A stretch of DNA of 64,000 bases from Adlercreutzia equolifaciens (GTDB taxonomy: Bacteria > Actinomycetota > Coriobacteriia > Coriobacteriales > Eggerthellaceae). Position 1 is the first letter of the stretch. Every line of letters starts with the position of its first letter. A model generated the notes under the pieces. That model did no database searches, was not told the origin of the DNA, and was given only the letters and a program-made list of their open reading frames with translations. The translations under genes were made by a program, and so were the position numbers. The DNA is taken from NCBI RefSeq assembly GCF_029076695.1, contig NZ_JARFIK010000001.1:682001-746000 (forward strand), written 5' to 3'. Shown piece by piece: positions 1 through 8,310 of this stretch.

Positions 1-534
1 TCGTCCTCCACGCTGACCCTGGATCTTATCAAGGGCAACCTGGTGAAGAAGATGGACGAGAAGAAGCAGATTGTCTGGATGCGCGGCCTGGTGGTGGTAT
101 TCATTGCCGTGTCGGCCATCATCGCGCTCTTGCAGTACCACTCCAGCATTGTGTTCATTGCGCAGCTCATGGGCTACTCGTGGGGCGCCCTGGCCGGTTC
201 GTTCCTGGGTCCCTTCCTGTGGGGTCTGTACTCGGGACGTATCTCGAAGGCCTCGGTGTGGTGCTCGTTTGTGTTCGGCACCGGTCTTACCTGCGTGAAC
301 TTGGGCATGACCCTGGCGGGCGTCACGCCGCTCATTGCCAGCCCCATCAACTGCGGAGCCCTGTGCATGATCGCCTCGTTGATTATCGTGCCGGTAGTGA
401 GCCTGTTCACGCCGTCGGTGCCCTTCCAAATCAAGCCGCCTTCGGCTGAAGGCGCCACCGATCGCGAGTTCGAGCGCGAGGTGGAGCAGGAGATGCTCGA
501 GAGCGCCAACGCGGGAGCCGCTGCCGACGTGTAG
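1..534 (+). CDS. Sodium:solute symporter (SSS family), C-terminal part
   Basis: The gene is cut by the window's left edge; the frame is open from base 1 and ends at TAG 532-534. The visible 177 codons begin with SSTLTLDLIKGNL, which matches the conserved intracellular segment of SSS-family transporters just after the sodium-binding helix, followed by three or four hydrophobic helices and a charged tail rich in Glu (EREVEQEM). SSS proteins carry a solute together with Na+ across the inner membrane; the substrate cannot be told from this end. An internal GTG at 43 looks like a start but the protein-like sequence continues upstream, so it is not one. A strong terminator follows. The nearby NhaC antiporter would be consistent with a sodium economy. 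Confidence 0.8.
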   Translation, partial: SSSTLTLDLIKGNLVKKMDEKKQIVWMRGLVVVFIAVSAIIALLQYHSSIVFIAQLMGYSWGALAGSFLGPFLWGLYSGRISKASVWCSFVFGTGLTCVNLGMTLAGVTPLIASPINCGALCMIASLIIVPVVSLFTPSVPFQIKPPSAEGATDREFEREVEQEMLESANAGAAADV

Positions 535-626
535 GCCGCGGTTTCCCGACGGCGGACGGTGCGCCTGGGTCTGCGGCTGAGCTGCCGCGCCCGACCGCGT
601 CCCTCCTCTGCGGAACATAGCACGCA

Positions 627-656
627 AACGCCGGGCCTGCGGGTCCGGCGTTTTTT
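627..656 (+). terminator. Rho-independent terminator of the symporter gene
   Basis: A GC-rich stem (ACGCCGGRCC arms, loop TGCG) at 628-650 is followed directly by six T residues, about 95 bases after the symporter stop. Confidence 0.85.
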
Positions 657-842
657 ATGAAGACGAAACCTCCAGGGGACATTAAAGAGAATCGGTGACG
701 CCGTCTTTGCCCCGGCGTTCTTCGTTGCAGGGGAAATACTCCCGCGTTCGCGCCGTTAAACATGACCTGGCGGGGTATACTTATGCCCATCTGTAGCCTA
801 GCGTTCGGCTTCGGGGAACGAAGTGCGGACGGAAGGAGAGAC

Positions 843-2489
843 ATGGAAGGGTTCGAGCTCATCAGCAGCGGAGTCTGGTCCATTGTGCCGCCCATTCTGG
901 CACTGGTCCTGGCTCTCATTACGAAGGAGGTGTACTCCTCGCTGACCGTGGGCGTGTTCACGGGTATGATCATTTATCAGTTCACGCTCAACGGTGCCGG
1001 CGGCGAGCAGCTTATCGCCTCATTCACCATGGTTCCCCAGATGATGGCGGAACAAATTGCCGGGAACGGAGCATTGCTTTTGTTCCTTGCCCTACTAGGC
1101 GCGCTGACGGTGGTCATAGCCACGGCCGGCGGCTCCCGTGCCTATGCCGAGTGGGTCACCACCCACGTGAAGAACGCCCGCGCGGCGTCGCTGCTCACGG
1201 CGGTACTGGGCATCATCATCTTCGTGGACGACTACTTCAACTGCCTGACCGTGGGCGCCGTCATGCGTCCCGTCACGGACAAGTTCCGCGTCAGCCACGA
1301 GAAACTGGCCTGGATCATCGACTCCACGGCCGCGCCGGTGTGCATCATCGCCCCCGTATCCTCCTGGGCCGTGGCCGTGGGCGGCTACATGGGCGAGGAT
1401 GGCTTCAACACGTTCGTGCAGTCCATCCCCTATAACTTCTACGCTCTGCTCACCATCTTCTTCGTGTTCTTCATGCTGGCCATCCAGAAGGACTTCGGTC
1501 CCATGGCCGCTGCCCAGGATGCAGCCGACGGCCGTATCCCGCCCGAGGGCTCGAAGCTGGAGGCAGTGTCGCTGGTGGGCATTGCCGACAAGGCGCAGGT
1601 TGATCTGGAGGGCGCGCCCAATATTCCCACCCAGGTTACCGAGGAGGGCGACATCGACGATGCCGCCGCCGGGGCCATCGAGGAGTACAAGGGGCTCAAC
1701 ATTTCCGAGCGCGGCACCATCTGGGATCTTATCGTGCCCATTCTGGTGCTCATCGTGTTCTCCATCCTGGGCATGATGTACATGGGCGGCTTCTTCAGCG
1801 GCGTGGACTTTGCCACGGCCGTAGGCGAGAACCCGGTCATGGGCCTGTGCATCGGCGCCTGCGTGGCCCTGTGCGTGGCCGGCGCCATGTACCTGCCGCG
1901 CAAGCTCATGAACTTGGGCGGTTTCGTGGAGGCCATGTCCGAGGGTGTGCGCTCCATGATCGGCGCCATCATGATTCTGGTGCTGGCCTGGTCGCTGGGC
2001 GGCTGCTGCCGCTACCTGCTGGGCACGGGAGAGTTCGTGTCCGGCTTCCTGAACGGCTTGGGCGTGGGCCTGGAGCTGCTACCGGCCATCATCTTCCTGG
2101 TGGCCGCGTTCATCGGCTTCGCCATGGGCACCAGCTGGGGCACCATCGCCCTCATCCTGCCCATCATCATCGGCGTGTTCGATGCCTCTGATCCGCTGTT
2201 CCTGGTGGCCGTCGGCTCGGCTCTGGCCGGTGCGGTGTACGGCGATCACATCTCGCCCATCTCCGATACCACCATCCTGTCCTCGGCCGGTGCCAAGTGC
2301 AACCACCTGCGCCATGTGGCCACGCAGATTCCTTACGCCACTCTGGTCATGGTCATCTGCTTCATCGGCTACATTGTGGCCGGCATTTTCAAGACGCCGT
2401 GGATCTCGCTCATCCTGGGCGTGGTGCTCATTGTCATTGCGGTGCTGGTTCTCACGAAAATGGAGGCCAATCGAGCGAAGAAGGCCTAG
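843..2489 (+). CDS. nhaC: Na+/H+ antiporter, NhaC family
   Basis: A 548-residue polytopic membrane protein with about 11-12 helices. The family-typical motifs FVDDYF (127-132), GTSWGT (about 430) and DHISPISDTT (about 465) carry the polar residues thought to line the ion path. NhaC-type proteins exchange Na+ for H+, or in related branches antiport organic acids or amino acids, so the exact substrate is open. A hydrophilic acidic loop of about 75 residues (215-290) separates the two halves. The start is ATG 843 with GGAAGGAGAG just upstream; an earlier in-frame ATG at 762 lacks a ribosome site. A possible -10 TATACT lies at 776-781. The gene is monocistronic, bounded by two terminators. Confidence 0.85.
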   Translation: MEGFELISSGVWSIVPPILALVLALITKEVYSSLTVGVFTGMIIYQFTLNGAGGEQLIASFTMVPQMMAEQIAGNGALLLFLALLGALTVVIATAGGSRAYAEWVTTHVKNARAASLLTAVLGIIIFVDDYFNCLTVGAVMRPVTDKFRVSHEKLAWIIDSTAAPVCIIAPVSSWAVAVGGYMGEDGFNTFVQSIPYNFYALLTIFFVFFMLAIQKDFGPMAAAQDAADGRIPPEGSKLEAVSLVGIADKAQVDLEGAPNIPTQVTEEGDIDDAAAGAIEEYKGLNISERGTIWDLIVPILVLIVFSILGMMYMGGFFSGVDFATAVGENPVMGLCIGACVALCVAGAMYLPRKLMNLGGFVEAMSEGVRSMIGAIMILVLAWSLGGCCRYLLGTGEFVSGFLNGLGVGLELLPAIIFLVAAFIGFAMGTSWGTIALILPIIIGVFDASDPLFLVAVGSALAGAVYGDHISPISDTTILSSAGAKCNHLRHVATQIPYATLVMVICFIGYIVAGIFKTPWISLILGVVLIVIAVLVLTKMEANRAKKA

Positions 2490-2512
2490 CCTTCCCGTTG
2501 GCAGCAAGACGC

Positions 2513-2542
2513 AAAAAGGCCCCGGAAACGGGGCCTTTTTTT
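2513..2542 (+). terminator. Rho-independent terminator after nhaC
   Basis: Stem GGCCCCG/CGGGGCC with a GAAA loop, flanked by A5 on the left and T7 on the right; it may also end the convergent Rrf2 transcript. Confidence 0.9.
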
Positions 2543-2569
2543 GTGGGTGGTTATGGACGCGCGGTGCGC

Positions 2570-3055
2570 CTAGGCAGCCGAGGCCGCTTCGGCCAGCAGC
2601 CGCTGGCTTTCAGCGATCAGGCGTCCGGCCAGGTATTCCTTGCCCATCTTCTCGTCCTTCGAGCAGTCGAGCAACATGGCCAGCGTGATGCTGTCGAAGT
2701 AGGAATCGTAGCCGTCGAGCACCAGGTCGTAGGCCTTCTTGATGCCTTGGACCATGGTGGCGTTGGCGCGATCCTTGCGCCGAGCGCGCGTGGTATCCTT
2801 GGCGTCGTCGTCGAGGGCGTTGACTACTTGCAGAAGAGTAATCTCCGAAGGATCCTTAGCGAGGCGATAGCCGCCATGCTTGCCAGGGCGTGCCTCGATG
2901 ATGCCGGCGTTGCGCAAAAGCTGCGCGAGCTGGATCAGGTAGTCACGGGGGATGGACATATCCTGGGCGATATCTTTCGACGAGCAGGTTTGCCCCTGCG
3001 CGGCCAGGTACAGAACGGCGCGCAGTCCATAATCTGTTGATGCTTTGAGTTGCAC
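2570..3055 (-). CDS. Rrf2-family transcriptional regulator
   Basis: A 161-residue protein opening with the hallmark Rrf2 sequence (V/M)QLKASTDYGLRA, then a winged helix-turn-helix (SSKDIAQDMSIPRDYLIQLA, about 25-45) and the wing motif RPGKHGGYRLAK (about 55-66). The three clustered cysteines that bind an Fe-S cluster in IscR and NsrR are missing (only single cysteines in QTCSS and DCSKD), so it does not look like an Fe-S sensor of that kind. The start is GTG 3055, five bases after AAGGAGG; an earlier GTG at 3079 would place the ribosome site inside the gene. It sits alone between NhaC and the Mg transporter operon, on the same strand as the latter, with its own promoter. Its signal and targets are unknown. 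Confidence 0.85.
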   Translation of the reverse strand: MQLKASTDYGLRAVLYLAAQGQTCSSKDIAQDMSIPRDYLIQLAQLLRNAGIIEARPGKHGGYRLAKDPSEITLLQVVNALDDDAKDTTRARRKDRANATMVQGIKKAYDLVLDGYDSYFDSITLAMLLDCSKDEKMGKEYLAGRLIAESQRLLAEAASAA

Positions 3056-3150
3056 TGCAGCCTCCTTACGGTTCGACACCTTGCGGATCTGCCGCTGTTG
3101 CCACGTGGACCCAACGCCGGGCGCAGGGCCGGCGCGTGGTCATCCGCAGG

Positions 3151-3217
3151 TGTGCCGGAAGCGGTCTTTTTATGCTTCCGACACTTGCAGAATAGGCCGC
3201 GGCATTTTCAAATACAA
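3151..3217 (-). promoter_or_regulatory. Promoter and leader hairpin of the Rrf2 gene
   Basis: Reading the minus strand, TTGTAT (3212-3217) and TATTCT (3189-3194) are spaced by exactly 17 bases. The predicted transcript begins near 3182 with an almost perfect hairpin: GTGTCGGAAGC (3174-3184) pairs with GCTTCCGGCAC (3151-3162). The dyad covers the start of transcription, so it could be an operator for autoregulation or a transcript structure. Confidence 0.5.
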
Positions 3218-3330
3218 GGCTTGTACCAAACGATGAGCGCGCCGATTCAGTTACGTTGCCGCGCCGTAAGAAAGCCTGACGATAATCCATATATGACCAG
3301 ATAGGTCACGTCTTTATTGAGAATAAGGCG

Positions 3331-4689
3331 CTACACGACGCCGGTGCCGAGCCCCAGCGCCTGCATGACCAGAAGCGCTACGGTCAGCAGGGCCACCACC
3401 GAGACCGTGGCCCACAGAAGCACCTTGGCCACGCGCCCCGAGCGGTACTCGCCCATGACGCGCTTGTCCGCCGAGATAAGGGCCATGAGGGCCAGCAGGA
3501 TGGGCAGAATGATGCCGTTGACGAACTGGGCCGTCAGCATCATGCCCAACAGGTTCACCTCGGGAATGAGCACCACCACCGCCGAGAACACAATGACGAA
3601 GGTGAAGATGCTCTTGAAGGTGGGGGCCTCTTTCCACTTCAGCGAGACGCCCGCCTCCCACCCGAAGGCCTCGCAGATAACGAAGGCAGTGGTCAGGGGC
3701 AGCACGCAGGCGGCCAGGAACGAGGCTGCAATGAGTCCCACGGCGAACAGCGCCTCGGCGTAGGGACCGGCGAAGGGGGCCAGGGCCGTGGCCGCGTCGG
3801 CCGCCGAATCGATGGTGATGCCGGCAGGGAAGAGCACCGCACCGGTGGTGACGATGATGAACCAGGCCACCAGGCACGCGGCGATGGTGCCCGAGATGGC
3901 GTCGGCCTTCTGGAACAACAGGTCCTTGGGCGTCAGGCCCTTCTCCACCACGTTGCTTTGGGAAAAGAACATCATCCAGGGCGCAATGGTAGTGCCGATC
4001 ATGGCAATGACCAGGGAGATAAAGTTAGTGTCGCCCACGAAGGTGGGCACGACGGTGTCGTGGAGCGCCTCGCCCCAGTTCGGCTGGGCCAGGAAGGCGG
4101 CAATAACGTAGGTGATGAACACCAGCGACAGGGCCAGAAACACGTTCTGCACGCGCTTGTAGGAGCCGCCCACCACCAGAAGCCACACGGCCAAAGCGGC
4201 AATGGGCACCGAGAGGTACTTCGACACGCCGAACATCTCCATGCCCGAGGCAATGCCCGCGAACTCCGAGAAGGTGGTGGCCACGTTGCCGATGAGCAGG
4301 GCCAGCATGGCGAAGGCCGTCAGGCGGATGCCGAAGCGCTCGCGGATAAGGGCGGCGAAGCCCTTGCCTGTGACGGCGCCCATGCGTCCGGCCGTGGTCT
4401 CCACGACGGCCAGCAGGATGCACATGACGGGGATGACCCACAAGGTGGCGAACCCGAAGTTCGCGCCGGCCGTGGAGTAGGTGGAAATACCGCCGGCGTC
4501 GTTGCCCGCCATGGCGGTGATGATGCCCGGCCCCATGGCCGCCAGCACGAGCCACAGCTTCGAGGGCTTCTTCGCCGCTGCAGGGCCTACCTGGTCCTCC
4601 ACGGGGAGGCCCGTGTCGGCAATTTCCAGGGCGGCCTCATGGCGCTGGTGCTGCTCGGCGCCCAGCTGCGGGCTTTTCTTCGCATTCAT
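3331..4689 (-). CDS. NRAMP-related Mg2+ transporter (NRMT clade)
   Basis: A 452-residue protein with about 11 helices and an NRAMP/SLC11 fold. In canonical Mn2+/Fe2+ transporters helix 1 has DPGN and helix 6 has MPH; here the equivalents are DAGG (64-67) and APW (236-238). Loss of the metal-binding Asn and of the Met that selects against hard cations is the signature of the NRAMP-related magnesium transporters (NRMT), a clade known from Clostridium and Eggerthella. I infer Mg2+ uptake across the cytoplasmic membrane. The 45-residue hydrophilic N-terminus is cytoplasmic. The gene starts 9 bases after an MgtE-like sensor gene and is surely co-transcribed with it. ATG 4689 is preceded by AGGAGGCGCC. 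An annotation as MntH would be misleading. Confidence 0.85.
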   Translation of the reverse strand: MNAKKSPQLGAEQHQRHEAALEIADTGLPVEDQVGPAAAKKPSKLWLVLAAMGPGIITAMAGNDAGGISTYSTAGANFGFATLWVIPVMCILLAVVETTAGRMGAVTGKGFAALIRERFGIRLTAFAMLALLIGNVATTFSEFAGIASGMEMFGVSKYLSVPIAALAVWLLVVGGSYKRVQNVFLALSLVFITYVIAAFLAQPNWGEALHDTVVPTFVGDTNFISLVIAMIGTTIAPWMMFFSQSNVVEKGLTPKDLLFQKADAISGTIAACLVAWFIIVTTGAVLFPAGITIDSAADAATALAPFAGPYAEALFAVGLIAASFLAACVLPLTTAFVICEAFGWEAGVSLKWKEAPTFKSIFTFVIVFSAVVVLIPEVNLLGMMLTAQFVNGIILPILLALMALISADKRVMGEYRSGRVAKVLLWATVSVVALLTVALLVMQALGLGTGVV

Positions 4690-4698
4690 GGGCGCCTC

Positions 4699-6066
4699 CT
4701 AGTAGTGAAGGCCGCCAAGATGCAGCGATCCGGCCAGTTGCAGCAGAATAAGCGAGTACAGGAACAGGCCCAGCAGCGCCGCCACGGTAATGCCGGCAAT
4801 GGACAGGACGCTCATCTTCGTCTTGTCGCTGGACACGTCGTCCTCGATGGCGTCCCAGGCGTCGTCGGTGGTGACGATGCCCAGCAGCGTGCCGTGCTCG
4901 TCCACCACGGGCATGGCGGGGATGTCGTACTTGAAGATGTCGGCCGCCACGTCCTCTTCCTCTTCCGAGGGCAGACAGGTGATGATGTCGTCGAACATGA
5001 TGTCGCCCATGAGGCGGTCGGCGTTGTACAGCACCAAGGTGCGCAGCGAGTTCACGCCCAGCAGTTTGCCGTACTCGTCGGTGACATACACGTAGTGCAC
5101 CGTGGGATGGTCCTCGGGCAGCGCGCGCAGCACCTCGATGGTGTCGGCCACGGTGGCGGTTTTCGGCACGGCCACGAACTGGGTGGTCATCATGCCACCG
5201 GCGGTGCCGTCCTTGTAGCCCAGAAGGCGGCGAATTTCCGTGGCGTCCTCCACGCCCATGAGGCGCAGCAGAGTCTCGGCCTTCTCGTAGGGCAAATCGC
5301 GCACAATGTCGGCGGCGTCGTCGGGATCCAGGTTGCCGATGAGCTGGGCGGCGCGAGCGTCTTCCAAGTCGTCGATGAACTCGGCCTGGTACTCGTCCTC
5401 CATCTCGGAGAACGATTCGATGGCGCGCTCCTCGTCCAGGTGCTCGAACACGCTGGCGCGCTGCTGGGGGTCCAGCTGCTCCAGAATGTCGGCCACATCG
5501 GCGGGATGGAGCTCGTCCAGGCGGCGGTGGGTAACGGACAGCTGCACCTCGGACAGGTCGCGGTCGAGCAGATCCATGTAGTTCCAGGCAATCAGCTGCT
5601 CGTCCATCTTCTTGCCGAACAACTTCGCCGTTTTCACCACGGCCTTTTCGACCAGGGGATGCAGGCCGCGCAGAATGCCGCGCACGCCCACCTCGGCGCC
5701 CAGCAGACGCAGCTGAGTGCCCGACTGGGACAGCTTCAGGTCGTTGACGCGCACCACCTTCATGCCCTGGGTGTCCACAATCTGGCGATCCATGAGATCG
5801 CGGGCCAGGAGCACCTCATCGGGCTGCAGGTAGCTGAAGCGGATGTCGGGCGCATCGACGGACAGCACGATGCCGTCATCGTCGAAGGTGTCCACGTACT
5901 TGCGCCACGAGATCATGAACGGCACTTTGCCCGGGCCCTGGAAGGCCAGGCTGGTAATGCGCGGGAACACCTCGCCCGTGGAAATGGCCAGGTCAGAAAT
6001 GGTGCCCAGGCGCTCGCCTTGGGCGTCGACGACGGGTTCGCCGATCATTTGGGAAAGATAGAGCAT
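4699..6066 (-). CDS. MgtE-like Mg2+ sensor: PRC-barrels, MgtE_N, two CBS domains, one C-terminal helix
   Basis: A 455-residue protein with, in order, a PRC-barrel-like region (about 1-75, LGTISDLAIS), a second similar region (85-150), the acidic helical MgtE N domain (about 170-280, LHPADVADILEQLDP), two CBS domains (about 285-410; GGMMTTQFVAVP, VTTDDAWD) and one hydrophobic helix (about 425-447). The five-helix channel domain of true MgtE is missing. In MgtE the N and CBS domains bind Mg2+ and close the channel, so this looks like the sensor half separated from its channel. It is the first gene of an operon with the NRAMP-related transporter. I infer Mg2+-dependent control of that transporter at the membrane. 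The start is ATG 6066, after GGAGGAC; the open frame runs further upstream without a ribosome site. Confidence 0.8.
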   Translation of the reverse strand: MLYLSQMIGEPVVDAQGERLGTISDLAISTGEVFPRITSLAFQGPGKVPFMISWRKYVDTFDDDGIVLSVDAPDIRFSYLQPDEVLLARDLMDRQIVDTQGMKVVRVNDLKLSQSGTQLRLLGAEVGVRGILRGLHPLVEKAVVKTAKLFGKKMDEQLIAWNYMDLLDRDLSEVQLSVTHRRLDELHPADVADILEQLDPQQRASVFEHLDEERAIESFSEMEDEYQAEFIDDLEDARAAQLIGNLDPDDAADIVRDLPYEKAETLLRLMGVEDATEIRRLLGYKDGTAGGMMTTQFVAVPKTATVADTIEVLRALPEDHPTVHYVYVTDEYGKLLGVNSLRTLVLYNADRLMGDIMFDDIITCLPSEEEEDVAADIFKYDIPAMPVVDEHGTLLGIVTTDDAWDAIEDDVSSDKTKMSVLSIAGITVAALLGLFLYSLILLQLAGSLHLGGLHY

Positions 6067-6340
6067 ACAAAGTCCTCCGTGCAGGGGCATTGGCGGAACC
6101 GAGGCGGAGGGCGTCTCAAGGCGCACCCGCAAGGGGCGCTGGAGCGCACCGGCGCACGGCCAGGTCAATGCACAGCAGTCGTTTCTTCCGACTGCCGCCA
6201 CGAAGGAAGGAGTCGGAAGCTTACATACTGTGAGGTTTCGATTTTCGAACCTTCAAGTACGTTCCTTTCATCCGATGAATAAGCCGTTGCCCGCGCGGAC
6301 GAGGGCAAACATATGCATTGTACGCCAATTCAACAAAGAA
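6067..6340 (-). promoter_or_regulatory. Leader region of the Mg2+ operon with mutually exclusive hairpins
   Basis: This 270-base gene-free stretch precedes the MgtE-like gene. On the minus strand a CCGACT...AGTCGG pairing (6211-6216 with 6188-6193) and an AGTCG...CGACT pairing (6189-6194 with 6176-6181) share the same central bases, so only one can form. Such alternatives are seen in riboswitches and attenuators. I could not identify the conserved core of the known M-box Mg2+ riboswitch. The region also holds AT-rich segments near 6300-6335 that may contain the promoter. Confidence 0.3.
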
Positions 6341-6365
6341 GAGCCCCTCAAATGAAGAGGGGCTC
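6341..6365 (-). terminator. Terminator of the MoeA-like gene
   Basis: A perfect 9-bp stem GAGCCCCTC/GAGGGGCTC with a 7-base loop lies 30 bases after the stop of the MoeA-like gene; on the minus strand it is followed by TTCTTTGTT. Confidence 0.7.
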
Positions 6366-6395
6366 AAAAAAGGGGCACAGAGGCAGGGGTGTGGT

Positions 6396-7613
6396 CTAGT
6401 AGCGCACTTGGTAGGGCCAGCGCAGCTGAATGGGCACCTGCTGGTCGCGCTGCCAGCCGTAGGAGTCGGCCGGCACGATGAGGATGCCGTCGGCCTCGGC
6501 GCACTCTTTCAGAACCGGAGCGTTGAGCGGCAAAATCTCGGCCCACAAATAGCCGTCGTCGTCTCGTACCAGCTTTACGCGCTTGGTCAGGTTGACGCGG
6601 CGCGGCTCCGAGGCCATGTCCTCGGCCAGGCAGGCGTAGATAACTGGAGGCTCCTGAACGGCACCATAGAGGAAAGCATCCACCAGGGGCTTTGCGAACA
6701 TCTCTACGTTCAGGTCGGCGGCCATGGGAGGGCCGGAGATGCCGACGACGGGCGTGCCCTCCAGCAGTGAGCACGAAGCGTGCTTGCCCGGTGCCATGTT
6801 GGTCTCGTGGTTGAGCACGGTGCCGTACTTTTCCAAAATCTCGCAGGTGAAGTCGTCGGAGCCCTTCGAGGAGCCGGCGTTGATGATAACGATGTCGGCC
6901 TCGTCGGCGGCTTTGTCCAGAGCTTCCTTCAACGCGTCCCAGTTGTCGGGCACAATGGGGAAGCGCACAGGCTCGGCGCCCCACTCCCGCAGCTTGCCGC
7001 AAACGTTCAGCGAGTTGCTGTCGATGTTCTTGCCCGCAGGGGGATTCTCGCACGGATCGACCAGTTCGTTGCCGGTGGGAATGAAGGCCACGCGCGGCTT
7101 GCGCACGACGGGCACCTTCGTGTAGCCGCCCTGGGCCAGCAGCGCGGCATGGATCGGATTGAGCAGGGTGCCCTCCTCGACGAGCACGGTGCCTTCCTGC
7201 AGCATCGAGCCGACGGGGGAGACGGAGGCGCCTTCGTGATCGGGCATGAAATTGAGGGCCTCCAGGGTTTCGCCGTCCTCGCCCACTTCTACGTTCTCGA
7301 TGGCAATGGCCGTGTCGAAGCCGTCGGGCATGGCTACGCCGGTGTTGCAGAACTGGAATTGCTCGCCGCGCTTCCAGGAGGAAACATCGGGCATGCCGTC
7401 GGCGAAGTCGGCGAAGCGCACTGCGATGGCGTCCATGTTGGAGGTGGGCTTGTTCGGCAGGCTGTGTCGAGCGCTCAAGGTCTCGGCGAGCACACGGCCG
7501 GCGGCCTCCTCCAGTGGTACTTCCTCGGACTCTCGGGTAAAGGAGCACTGGGCGATCAAGTCGGCGGAGGCGGTACGGTAGTCCGCCGTGATGTGATTGC
7601 GATGGTCTCTCAT
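6396..7613 (-). CDS. MoeA-like molybdopterin-binding protein
   Basis: A 405-residue homologue of MoeA, which inserts molybdate into molybdopterin. The conserved regions are recognisable but altered: KPTSNMDAIAVR (about 55-66) for the usual SxMDGYA segment, PTGNEL (about 182-187), INAGSSKGSDDF (about 244-255) for GGxSxGxxD, and GISGPPMAAD (about 293-302) for GLPGNPxS. The variant motifs match the divergent MoeA-like proteins of Clostridia and Coriobacteria, so a regulatory or molybdenum-sensing role is possible rather than the standard one. Tat-exported molybdoenzymes are common in this family of bacteria. It starts three bases after the HicB/HTH gene stop and has no clear ribosome site of its own, suggesting translational coupling. 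Confidence 0.75.
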   Translation of the reverse strand: MRDHRNHITADYRTASADLIAQCSFTRESEEVPLEEAAGRVLAETLSARHSLPNKPTSNMDAIAVRFADFADGMPDVSSWKRGEQFQFCNTGVAMPDGFDTAIAIENVEVGEDGETLEALNFMPDHEGASVSPVGSMLQEGTVLVEEGTLLNPIHAALLAQGGYTKVPVVRKPRVAFIPTGNELVDPCENPPAGKNIDSNSLNVCGKLREWGAEPVRFPIVPDNWDALKEALDKAADEADIVIINAGSSKGSDDFTCEILEKYGTVLNHETNMAPGKHASCSLLEGTPVVGISGPPMAADLNVEMFAKPLVDAFLYGAVQEPPVIYACLAEDMASEPRRVNLTKRVKLVRDDDGYLWAEILPLNAPVLKECAEADGILIVPADSYGWQRDQQVPIQLRWPYQVRY

Positions 7614-7616
7614 GGG

Positions 7617-8144
7617 CTAATAGTCCTCGCTTTCGTAGGATGGATGTATCAGGTCAAACAATGGCTCGGCGTTAAGAACGTCGACATCGTCTGGTCCTTC
7701 ATAGGAGGGGACGCTCGCCGTCGGGCGCGGATAATAGCGCAACCGATCGTAGATGCTCTGCAGCGAAACGAGCAAGTTGCGGCCTTCGCGGTAGCCGTGC
7801 AGCATGCCTTTCTGCACCAGCACGGTGACCCGGGGCCGAGAAACGCCCAGCATGCGGGCGGCCTCGGCAGCACTTACCACGTCCGAGGAAGTGCACTCGC
7901 GGGCGTGGACGCAAAGCAGCACGGGAAAGAAGCCCTCGTAGACGCGATGATCGTACTGAGCCGGAGGTGCCTCGTCGCCCGCTGCCAAGGTGGCCTCCAG
8001 GTATTCCTCGAGGATGGCGGCAAGGGCGTCGATGACCTCGCCGTAGCTGTCGGCGCTGGCCCAGCAGCTTTCAATGTCGGGGAGATGAGCGTGGTAAACG
8101 CCCTCATCGTCGATGCAAAGCAATGCCTCGTAGGTGAAACGCAT
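7617..8144 (-). CDS. HicB-like domain fused to a helix-turn-helix domain
   Basis: A 175-residue protein. Residues 1-60 resemble the HicB antitoxin fold (YEALLCIDDEGVYHAHLPDI, then a helix DALAAILEEYLEATL); residues about 90-135 form an excisionase or MerR-like DNA-binding helix-turn-helix (SAAEAARMLGVSRPRVTVLV, then GYREGRNLLVSLQSIYDRL). No HicA toxin gene is adjacent, so this is not a normal toxin-antitoxin pair. It probably is a DNA-binding regulator of its own operon with the MoeA-like gene. ATG 8144 is preceded by GGAAAGGCC. The acidic tail (residues 150-175) has no recognised role. Confidence 0.65.
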   Translation of the reverse strand: MRFTYEALLCIDDEGVYHAHLPDIESCWASADSYGEVIDALAAILEEYLEATLAAGDEAPPAQYDHRVYEGFFPVLLCVHARECTSSDVVSAAEAARMLGVSRPRVTVLVQKGMLHGYREGRNLLVSLQSIYDRLRYYPRPTASVPSYEGPDDVDVLNAEPLFDLIHPSYESEDY

Positions 8145-8267
8145 GAAGGCCTTTCCTGGGAGGGGCTGGCGCCAGTCCAGACGGGGGTTAAGACACGTTA
8201 ACCATCTGTGGGGTTCCAGAATTTCACGAAATGTGCTGTTCGCGACTCATATTATCATAGGTGAATA

Positions 8268-8285
8268 TATTCTCAATAGAGAATA
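8268..8285. promoter_or_regulatory. Perfect dyad upstream of the Gly/Pro-rich gene
   Basis: TATTCTC-AATA-GAGAATA, a 7-bp perfect inverted repeat in an AT-rich stretch (8245-8290) unlike the GC-rich surroundings. It lies 25 bases before the ATG of the repeat protein and within the 166-base divergent space shared with the HicB/HTH gene, so it may be an operator or part of the promoter. Confidence 0.4.
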
Positions 8286-8310
8286 GAAAAGACTGAAGAA
8301 AGGAGTGAGC

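Noticed and set aside
3331-4689. Annotation of the NRAMP homologue as MntH
   Set aside because: The helix-1 and helix-6 metal-site motifs are changed to DAGG and APW, and the gene is linked to an MgtE-like sensor.
3958-6282. A 774-codon plus-strand open frame
   Set aside because: It is a shadow across both Mg2+ genes; its His/Gly/Val-rich sequence resembles no protein and it spans a gene boundary.
7617-8144. A HicAB toxin-antitoxin system
   Set aside because: No HicA-like gene lies on either side; the neighbour is a MoeA-like gene.
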